DNA of 13,681 nt, taken from positions 1 to 13,681 of the forward strand of contig JBFFXF010000200.1 in NCBI GenBank assembly GCA_041569895.1. Reading direction: 5' to 3'. The stretch comes from JBFFXF01 sp041569895. GTDB taxonomy: Bacteria; Planctomycetota; UBA8108; JACQVS01. The notes beneath the pieces were generated by a model, which saw only the letters and a program-made list of their open reading frames with translations, searched no databases and was not told the DNA's origin. Numbering within the stretch: the stretch's first letter is position 1; the number at the start of each line of letters is the position of its first letter. Shown here piece by piece: positions 8,752 to 13,681 of the stretch. Both the position numbers and the translations under genes were made by a program.

Positions 8752-8822
8752 GACTCCGAGACCCGACTCCGAGACCCGATACCGATACCGATTCCGATTC
8801 CGATTCCGACTCCGATACCGAT
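8752..8822 (+). repeat. Degenerate hexamer array GAYWCC
   Basis: A tandem pair of GACTCCGAGACCC (8752-8764 and 8765-8777) runs into seven hexamers from 8778 to 8819: GATACC, GATACC, GATTCC three times, GACTCC, GATACC, then GATC. The period is exactly 6. The variation falls at hexamer positions 3 and 4, which suggests replication slippage followed by point change. Confidence 0.85.
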
Positions 8823-8850
8823 CAATGGCGATCGCCGGGTCCCCTCTCTC

Positions 8851-8867
8851 AATCTGCGTAATCTGCG
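8851..8867 (+). repeat. ATCTGCG paired repeat, copy 1
   Basis: AATCTGCGTAATCTGCG contains two direct 7-mers ATCTGCG whose starts are 9 nt apart. It lies upstream of the predicted promoter. Related copies are at 8959-8976 and, inverted, at 13405-13420. Confidence 0.8.
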
Positions 8868-8907
8868 TTCCCGTCACCGTCGTCCGCGCCCTTGCTGCCC
8901 CCAATCC

Positions 8908-8937
8908 TTCTCATACCCCCCCTCGCCGATATATAAT
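8908..8937 (+). promoter_or_regulatory. Probable sigma-70-type promoter for the DUF1592 operon
   Basis: A perfect TATAAT (8932-8937) stands out in very GC-rich DNA. A weak -35 candidate, TTCTCA (8908-8913, four of six matches to TTGACA), lies 18 nt upstream. Transcription would begin near 8944, leaving a leader of about 55 nt that includes the second ATCTGCG pair and the ribosome binding site. This is the only good -10 box noticed in the region and it faces the operon. Confidence 0.5.
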
Positions 8938-8958
8938 CCCCGCTTCCACACAGCCCCC

Positions 8959-8976
8959 AATCTGCGTCATCTGCGG
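8959..8976 (+). repeat. ATCTGCG paired repeat, copy 2 (in the predicted leader)
   Basis: AATCTGCGTCATCTGCGG differs from copy 1 within the shared 17 nt at a single base. It lies between the predicted transcription start and the ribosome binding site of the DUF1592 gene, so it could affect translation, or it may simply be an interspersed repeat that inserted here. Confidence 0.8.
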
Positions 8977-8987
8977 ACCGCTCAGCC

Positions 8988-8991
8988 GGAG
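8988..8991 (+). promoter_or_regulatory. Ribosome binding site supporting an ATC start at 9000
   Basis: GGAG (8988-8991) is 8 nt before an ATC that opens a clear signal peptide. No ATG, GTG or TTG is in this frame between here and TTG 9132. Confidence 0.5.
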
Positions 8992-8999
8992 TCGGAACC

Positions 9000-10946
9000 A
9001 TCCCACGCCCCAGAACACTCGCCTGTCTTCTCGCCGCCGTCGCGCTCCTCTTCTCTTCCGCGAGCGGCGACGACGAGGTCCCCGGCGCCGCGCCGGATGC
9101 GGTCGCGCTCGAGACCGACGGCGCGCGGGAGTTGCTCGGCCGCTACTGCTTTCGCTGTCACGGCGCCGAGCGGCAGCGTGGGGATCTCGATATCGAGAGC
9201 GCGCTCGAGGCGCGTCCGCTGGTCAAGCGGCTCGATCTGTGGAAGAACGTGCTCGCGCGGCTGCGCAACGAGGAGATGCCTCCCCGGAAGGCGCGGCAGC
9301 CGGCCGCCGCCGAGCGCGCCGGGCTGGTCTCGTGGCTCGATCGGGAGATCAACGAGTTCGACTACGATTCCGTCGACGATCCCGGATTCGAGCCGGTGCG
9401 GCGGCTGACGCGGGTCGAGTACGCCAACACGATGCGGGATCTCCTCGGCGTCGATCTCGATCTGGTGGCGCGCTTCCCCGCCGACCTCAGCGGCACGAGC
9501 GGCTTCGAGAACAGCGCCAACACGCTCTTCATGCAGCCGGATCTCCTCGAGCGCGTCATCACCGCGGCCGAGGACGCGATCGAGGCGGCGCTGCCGGCCT
9601 CGCGAACGACGCCGGAGGACGAGGCGCGCTTCCGGCGGATCTTCGTGGCGCTGCCCGGAGGCGACACGTCGCCCGTGGACGCGGCGCGCGCCATCCTCGA
9701 CCGCTTTCTCCTGCGCGCCTACCGGCGGCCGCCGACCGGGGCCGAGGTCGACGAGGTCCTCGGGCAGTTCCGCTCGGCGCTCGAGGCGGGCGCGTCGTTC
9801 GAGGACGCGGTCAAGAGGGCGTTGCGCGTGCCGCTGGTCTCGCCGCACTTCCTGCTGCGAGTCGAGGCGGCGTGCGACACCGACGCGTCGTGGCAGATCG
9901 ACGATTGGGAGCTCGCCAGCCGGCTCTCCTACTTCCTGTGGGCATCGATGCCCGACGACGAGCTGCTCGAGCTCGCGCGGCGCGGTGAGCTCGGCAAGCC
10001 GGACGTGCTCGCGTCGCAGGTCGATCGCATGATCGCCGACCGGCGGTCGTCGACGCTCGGGACGGTGTTCGCCGCGCAGTGGCTCGGCTTCGACAAGCTC
10101 GGCGTCCGCGTGCGACTCGATCCGATCGAAAACCCCTGGTGCACCGACACGCTGATGGACGCGATGAAGGCGGAGTCGGCGATGTTCTTCGTGGCGCTGA
10201 TTCGTGACGACGAGCCGATCACGCGGCTCGTCGACGGGCGGTTCACGTTCCTCAACGAGGAGCTCGCGCGCTTTTACCGCATCAGGGGCGTCACGGGCGA
10301 GGCGATGCGCCGCGTCGCGCTGACGACGCCGTTGCGCGGCGGCGTCTTCGGCCAGGCGAGCATCCTGGCGACGACGTCCTACCGGGACCGCACCAGCCCG
10401 GTGCTGCGCGGGCGGTGGATCCTCGCCGACTTTCTCGGCACGCCGCCGCCACCGCCGCCGCCCGACGCGGGAGAGATCCCCGAGGAGATCGAGGAGAACG
10501 ACCGCCTCACCATGCGCGAGAAGCTCGAGCTCCACCGGCGCAAGCCGCAGTGCCGCTCGTGTCACGATCAGATCGATCCGCTCGGCTTCAGTCTCGAGCA
10601 CTACGGCCGTTTCGGTCGCTGGCGCGAGCGGCGCGACGGCCGGCGGATCGACGCGCGGGCGCGGCTTCCCGATGGCACCGAGTTCGAGGGTCTCGAGGGT
10701 CTTCGCCGGGTGATCCTCGCGAAGCGACGCGACGATCTCGTCCGGCAACTGACTCGCAAGATGCTGTCGTACGCGCTCGGACGGCAGCTCGAGTACTACG
10801 ACGAGGCGGCGGTGCGCAGGGCGGTCGCCGCGCTCGAGCGCGATGGCCTGCGGTTCCGCGACTTGATCCGCGAGATCGTCACCAGCTATCCTTTCCGATT
10901 CAAGAAGAACCGAGCCACCCAGGAGAGCGCCGGAGCGACGCGATGA
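9000..10946 (+). CDS. DUF1592-group planctomycete cytochrome c protein (PSCyt1/DUF1587/1595/1592/1588/1585)
   Basis: The protein has 648 residues if it starts at ATC 9000. That start gives a signal peptide (PRTLACLLAAVALLFSSASG) and sits behind a well-placed GGAG; the first conventional start, TTG 9132, would begin only five residues before the haem site and remove the export signal. An N-terminal cytochrome c domain carries CFRCH (50-54) and a likely distal Met93 in EEMPP. Family segments follow in the usual order: DUF1587 about 133-197 (RRLTRVEYANTMRDLLG), DUF1595 about 231-290 (AYRRPP), DUF1592 about 300-427 (ASRLSYFLWASMPDDELL), DUF1588 about 434-572 (LGTPPPPPPPD, then CRSCHDQIDPLGF at 518-530) and DUF1585 about 577-636 (MLSYALGRQLEYYD). 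The family has no settled function; the haem motif and co-occurrence with DUF1552 suggest an exported redox protein. It opens an operon and overlaps the DUF1552 gene by 4 bp. The function call is moderate, the family call is strong. Confidence 0.9.
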   Translation: MPRPRTLACLLAAVALLFSSASGDDEVPGAAPDAVALETDGARELLGRYCFRCHGAERQRGDLDIESALEARPLVKRLDLWKNVLARLRNEEMPPRKARQPAAAERAGLVSWLDREINEFDYDSVDDPGFEPVRRLTRVEYANTMRDLLGVDLDLVARFPADLSGTSGFENSANTLFMQPDLLERVITAAEDAIEAALPASRTTPEDEARFRRIFVALPGGDTSPVDAARAILDRFLLRAYRRPPTGAEVDEVLGQFRSALEAGASFEDAVKRALRVPLVSPHFLLRVEAACDTDASWQIDDWELASRLSYFLWASMPDDELLELARRGELGKPDVLASQVDRMIADRRSSTLGTVFAAQWLGFDKLGVRVRLDPIENPWCTDTLMDAMKAESAMFFVALIRDDEPITRLVDGRFTFLNEELARFYRIRGVTGEAMRRVALTTPLRGGVFGQASILATTSYRDRTSPVLRGRWILADFLGTPPPPPPPDAGEIPEEIEENDRLTMREKLELHRRKPQCRSCHDQIDPLGFSLEHYGRFGRWRERRDGRRIDARARLPDGTEFEGLEGLRRVILAKRRDDLVRQLTRKMLSYALGRQLEYYDEAAVRRAVAALERDGLRFRDLIREIVTSYPFRFKKNRATQESAGATR

Positions 10947-12295
10947 ACGAGAACTGGAGAATCTCCCGCAGGACCATGCTTCGAGGCGTCGGCGCGGCGA
11001 TGGCGCTGCCCTTCCTCGACGTTATGGAAGCCGTCGGGTCAGTCGCTCCGCCCGCATCGAGCCGGCCCGTGCGCCTGGCGTACCTCTACATCCCCAACGG
11101 CACGCCCGACGGATCGTGGGCTCCGAAAAGGGCGACCAGGAGGGGCACGCTGATGCGGCTGAACAGGTGGATGCGGCCGCTCGAGCCCTTCAAGCGCGAC
11201 ATCATTGTTCCGACGAACATGTGGACGCCACGGGGCAACGGCCACGGCGCCGGCACCGCGACGTGGCTCACCGGCGGCGGGTACGATTCGAAGCGAATCG
11301 ATGCGGGCGGCGTCTCGGCCGACCAGATCGCGGCGCGGCACGTCGGGCGCGACACGCTGCTACCGTCTCTCGAGCTGTCGGTGCGGGGCGAGGGGTTCTT
11401 CTCGAACGACCTGGCGCGAAACACCATCTCCTGGGCGGCGAGCGATCGCCCGGCGAGTCGCGAGGTGGACCCGCGCGCCGTCTTCGACCGCATGTTCCGG
11501 CGGCCCGGCGAGGGCGCGGTGGATCGGAGCGTGCTCGACATCGTCCTCGGGCACGCCAGGGGTTTGCGCGGGCGCGTCAGCGCGTCCGATCGACGGAAGG
11601 TCGACGAGTACCTCGAGTCGGTGCGGGCCATCGAGCGACGCCTCGACTTCGCCGATTCGCGATCGCGGGAGGCGGTGCGGGCCGGCGAGCTCACCGACTC
11701 GCTGATCCGGCCGCGGCCGGGAATCCCCACCGACCATCGCGAGTACGTTCGTTTGATGCTCGACATGATGGTGCTCGCGTTCTGGTCAGACGCCACTCGC
11801 GTGTGCACGTTCATGCTCGATCACGGCCAGAGCAACCGCTATTTCAACTTCATCCCGGGCGTGCGCGGGACCTGGCACGCGCTCTCGCACTATCGCGACA
11901 TCAGCGGCAAGACCGAGGACGACGACGGCAAGACGTCATGGGACTCGGTCGAGTCGAAGCGCGACATGTACAGCGCGGTGACCATGTGGCACACGGAGCA
12001 GGTGGCGTACCTGCTCGGCCGTCTCCGACAGATCGACGACGGCGACGGGACGTTGCTCGACAACTCGATGATCGTCTACGGCTCCAGCCTCGCCGACGGC
12101 CACGAGCACGACTCGCGCGACCTGCCGCTCCTCGTCGGGGGGCGCGCCGGCGGCGCGTTCAAGCCCGGTCGCGTCGTGCGTTTCTCGCGCCCGACCAGCA
12201 TGTCCCGTCTCCACCTCACCCTGCTCCAGCGCGCCGGCGCCGATGTTCGCGAGTTCGGCGGGGCGACGGAGCCCTTGAACGAGCTCGGGGGTTGA
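10943..12295 (+). CDS. Tat-exported DUF1552 family protein
   Basis: The protein has 450 residues. Its start ATG overlaps the previous stop as ATGA, a sign of translational coupling. The N-terminus has a twin-arginine signal (SRRTMLRG at 8-15, then GVGAAMALPFLDVM), so it is likely exported folded. The body shows the DUF1552 pattern: RLAYLYIPNGTPDGSWAP, an NGHGAGTATWLTGG segment, SWAASDRPASREVDPRAVFDRMF, then near the C-terminus DHGQSNRYFNFIPG, WHALSHYRD, MIVYGSSLADGHEHDSRDLP and LPLLVGGRAGG. The late His/Asp-rich part recalls DUF1501 and alkaline-phosphatase-like folds (inference). DUF1552 genes are commonly found directly after DUF1592 genes, and the two products are expected to act together in the envelope. 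The reaction is unknown. Confidence 0.93.
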   Translation: MNENWRISRRTMLRGVGAAMALPFLDVMEAVGSVAPPASSRPVRLAYLYIPNGTPDGSWAPKRATRRGTLMRLNRWMRPLEPFKRDIIVPTNMWTPRGNGHGAGTATWLTGGGYDSKRIDAGGVSADQIAARHVGRDTLLPSLELSVRGEGFFSNDLARNTISWAASDRPASREVDPRAVFDRMFRRPGEGAVDRSVLDIVLGHARGLRGRVSASDRRKVDEYLESVRAIERRLDFADSRSREAVRAGELTDSLIRPRPGIPTDHREYVRLMLDMMVLAFWSDATRVCTFMLDHGQSNRYFNFIPGVRGTWHALSHYRDISGKTEDDDGKTSWDSVESKRDMYSAVTMWHTEQVAYLLGRLRQIDDGDGTLLDNSMIVYGSSLADGHEHDSRDLPLLVGGRAGGAFKPGRVVRFSRPTSMSRLHLTLLQRAGADVREFGGATEPLNELGG

Positions 12296-12298
12296 CCG

Positions 12299-13303
12299 AT
12301 GTCGACGGCAATGCGAGTCCTTCTCGTTCTCGCGATCACCATCGCTGCGGTGACGCCGCACTCCTGCGCGACCGTCGCGCAGACGATCGTCAATCGCGAC
12401 ATGACCCGCGCCGACGTCGAGCGATGGCTCCAGGAGCTGTCGAACTGGGGACGGTGGGGCGCGGCGGACGAGCTCGGCGCGATGAACCTCATCACGCCGA
12501 CAAAGCGGCGGCTCGCCGCTCGGCTCGTCTCCGACGGCGTGTCGGTGTCTCTCGCGCGTGACGTCGAGAAGTCGTCAGCACCCGACAACCCGCTGCCCTT
12601 CGTCCACACCATGCTGGCGACCGGAGCAGACGAGGGGCAGTGGTGCATGGACAACTACAGCGTGTCCTTCCACGGCTACGCTCACTCGCACATCGACGCG
12701 CTCTGCCATATCTTCCACGAGGGGAAGATGTACAACGGCTTCTCGAGGGACGCCGTCGTCCCGGGCGGCGCGCAGAAGCTCGACATCCAGAACCTGAAGA
12801 AGGGCATCTTCACGCGCGGCGTCCTCATCGACGTGCCGCGCCTCAGGGGCGTTCCCTACCTCGAGCCGGGAACGGCGATCTACACCGAGGACCTCGCGGC
12901 GTGGGAGCGCCGGGCCGGAGTGCGCGTCGCGGCGGGTGACGTGCTGCTCATCCGCACCGGACGCTGGGCGCGCCGCGACACCGTCGGCCCCTGGAGCGTC
13001 GACGAGCAGGGCGCTGCCGGCCTCCACGTCTCCTGCGCGAAGTGGCTGCGCGACCGCGACATCGCCATCCTCGGCAGCGACGCGGCGAGCGACGTGATGC
13101 CGTCGGGCATCGAGGGCATGTCGCACCCCGTCCACCTGCTGCTGCTCCACTCGATGGGCGTGCACATCCTCGACAACCTCGACCTCGAAACCCTCGCCGA
13201 ATCCTGCGCCAAACGAGACCGCTGGAGCTTCCTCCTGACAGCGGCCCCCCTGGCCGTCGAGGGCGGCACGGGCTCGCCTTTGAATCCCATCGCTACCTTT
13301 TGA
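12299..13303 (+). CDS. Exported cyclase family (kynurenine-formamidase-like) metal-dependent hydrolase
   Basis: The protein has 334 residues. It begins 3 nt after the DUF1552 stop with a G-rich stretch (CGGGGG) as a weak ribosome site. The N-terminus is a signal peptide (MRVLLVLAITIAAVTPHSCA after four residues). The mature part matches the cyclase family (PF04199 type): NWGRWGAADELGAMNLITP near residue 50, the metal-site region HGYAHSHIDALCH (125-137), GDVLLIRTGRW, the WLRDRDIAILGSDAASD segment, and GMSHPVHLLLLHSMGVHILDNLDLE near the C-terminus. Family members hydrolyse formylkynurenine, isatin and related cyclic or N-acyl compounds using Mn or Zn. Here H131, D133 and H137 are the likely ligands; the usual histidine four residues before H131 is Tyr127, with histidines at 125 and 129 instead. 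The substrate is not predictable. Tight linkage to DUF1592 and DUF1552 suggests all three serve one envelope pathway. Confidence 0.9.
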   Translation: MSTAMRVLLVLAITIAAVTPHSCATVAQTIVNRDMTRADVERWLQELSNWGRWGAADELGAMNLITPTKRRLAARLVSDGVSVSLARDVEKSSAPDNPLPFVHTMLATGADEGQWCMDNYSVSFHGYAHSHIDALCHIFHEGKMYNGFSRDAVVPGGAQKLDIQNLKKGIFTRGVLIDVPRLRGVPYLEPGTAIYTEDLAAWERRAGVRVAAGDVLLIRTGRWARRDTVGPWSVDEQGAAGLHVSCAKWLRDRDIAILGSDAASDVMPSGIEGMSHPVHLLLLHSMGVHILDNLDLETLAESCAKRDRWSFLLTAAPLAVEGGTGSPLNPIATF

Positions 13304-13318
13304 CGTTCCCGTCCCCGT
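13304..13318 (+). repeat. Post-stop motif CGTTCCCGTCCCCGT
   Basis: These 15 nt start directly after the cyclase TGA. The identical 15 nt start directly after the CotH gene's TAA at 8656-8670. An inverted 14-nt match lies at 13637-13650. Confidence 0.85.
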
Positions 13319-13404
13319 GCCCGGCGAGGCTGCTCGTCGCCGCTGGCGAGCTCTGACGGCAGGAAAGCCGGCGACGCTCGACTCTTCGCATCGACGGCGC
13401 CTAA

Positions 13405-13420
13405 CGCAGATGGCGCAGAT
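13405..13420 (-). repeat. ATCTGCG paired repeat, copy 3 (inverted)
   Basis: The + strand reads CGCAGATGGCGCAGAT, whose complement is ATCTGCGCCATCTGCG. It keeps the 9-nt spacing of the two copies upstream of the operon and differs only in the 2-nt spacer. Confidence 0.8.
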
Positions 13421-13452
13421 CGAGGCAGACCGAACAACGATCACCTTTCATC

Positions 13453-13510
13453 GGAGTCGGAGTCGGAGTCGGTGTCGGCGGAATCGGACCTCGGACTCGG
13501 ACCTCGGTCT
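13453..13510 (-). repeat. Degenerate hexamer array, inverted
   Basis: The + strand shows GGAGTC three times (13453-13470), GGTGTC, then GGCGGAATC, GGACCTC, GGACTC, GGACCTC and GGTCTC. On the - strand these are GACTCC, GACACC, GATTCC and GAGGTCC units, matching the array at 8752-8822. Confidence 0.75.
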
Positions 13511-13636
13511 CTGCCCCCGGCCCTCTGATCTCCGATCTCTGTTCTCGGTCTCTGTCTCCGACTCCGTCTCGGTCACCGACTCCGCTTGCCCGGCCCCGAC
13601 GTCGGACATGGAGGCGACGACGCAGACTTTCGGGAC

Positions 13637-13666
13637 CGGGGACGGGAACGGGAACGGGAACGAGGA
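13637..13666 (-). repeat. GTTCCC tandem tract, inverted
   Basis: On the + strand CGGGGACGGGAACG is followed by two more GGGAAC units and GAGGACGA. Its complement begins CGTCCTCGTTCCCG and ends with the same 14 nt that follow the cyclase stop codon. Confidence 0.8.
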
Positions 13667-13681
13667 CGAAGGGGCTCTACT

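Larger units (their letters stand above)
8656..8976 (+). repeat. Composite intergenic repeat element, + orientation
   Basis: This non-coding stretch holds, in order, a GTTCCC/GTCCCC tract (8656-8693), a block CGGAGACAGAGGACCGAGA (8725-8743), a GACTCC/GATTCC array (8752-8822), and two ATCTGCG pairs (8851-8867, 8959-8976). The same four parts occur in the same order on the opposite strand at 13405-13666. Frames through it give only serine/arginine-rich or proline-rich strings. No terminal repeats or target duplication were identified. Confidence 0.6.
13405..13666 (-). repeat. Composite intergenic repeat element, inverted copy
   Basis: Read on the - strand from 13666, the parts are: a (GTTCCC)n/GTCCCC tract (13666-13637), CGGAGACAGAGACCGAGA (13560-13543), a GAYWCC-type array (13510-13453) and an ATCTGCG pair (13420-13405). 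This is the same order as at 8656-8976 on the + strand. No gene is supported in 13304-13681, and no clear intrinsic terminator was seen there. Confidence 0.55.

Noticed and set aside
8752..8822. Possible CRISPR array
   Set aside because: The unit is 6 bp with no spacers and no cas genes; it is a simple tandem array.
9132..9134. TTG as start codon of the DUF1592 protein
   Set aside because: It would discard the signal peptide and start only five residues before the CFRCH haem motif, which must be exported.
8747..9988. A + strand frame running through the hexamer arrays into the DUF1592 gene
   Set aside because: Its first part translates simple repeats into Arg/Ser/Tyr runs and the rest is an out-of-frame Arg/Ala-rich reading of a recognised gene.
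10441..10467. CCG-rich run encoding a poly-proline stretch
   Set aside because: A proline run after LGT is, from memory, normal in DUF1588-containing proteins, so it is not an expansion or frameshift.
10551..10565. Second CxxCH (CRSCH, 518-522) as evidence of a fused second cytochrome
   Set aside because: This CxxCH with the following DPLGF is, from memory, a standard part of the DUF1588 segment; it may bind haem but is not an added domain.
13338..13373. Possible terminator stem after the cyclase gene (CGCCG/CGGCG and CGGC/GCCG)
   Set aside because: The stems are only 4-5 bp and no T-tract follows.

Overview
The window is very GC-rich and all its recognisable genes are on the + strand. The protein families point to the Planctomycetota or a nearby PVC-type lineage: LamG proteins, a CotH-type protein, C-terminal dockerin-like D-x-N-x-D-G repeats, and a DUF1592/DUF1552 pair whose first member has a planctomycete-type cytochrome c domain at its N-terminus. 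This assignment rests on recalled family distribution, not on a marker gene. No RNA gene, CRISPR array, transposase or phage gene was seen.

Layout. (1) Positions 3-8655 hold three consecutive exported or surface proteins with short spacing. They are a LamG plus beta-propeller protein (5' end outside the window), a three-LamG protein with a dockerin-like end, and a CotH-family protein arranged LTD, CHB_HEX_C, CotH, CHB_HEX_C, LTD, dockerin-like. A 9-bp hairpin lies between the first two. (2) Positions 8656-8999 are non-coding and hold an ordered set of degenerate short repeats plus a probable promoter. (3) Positions 9000-13303 hold a compact operon: a DUF1592-group cytochrome c protein, a Tat-exported DUF1552 protein (4-bp ATGA overlap) and an exported cyclase/kynurenine-formamidase-family hydrolase (3 nt after the stop). 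(4) Positions 13304-13681 are non-coding and hold the same ordered repeats in inverted orientation.

How they may work together. The first group looks like extracellular recognition and attachment modules, two of which share a C-terminal dockerin-like tail. The second group looks like an envelope redox and hydrolysis unit: a haem protein, its usual DUF1552 partner, and a metal-dependent amide or lactone hydrolase. The substrate cannot be read from the sequence.

Most worth a second look: the composite repeat element that occurs in inverted orientation on both sides of the second operon and begins directly after two different stop codons; the apparent ATC start codon of the DUF1592 gene; the linkage of a cyclase-family hydrolase to a DUF1592/DUF1552 pair; and the near mirror-symmetric domain order of the CotH protein.
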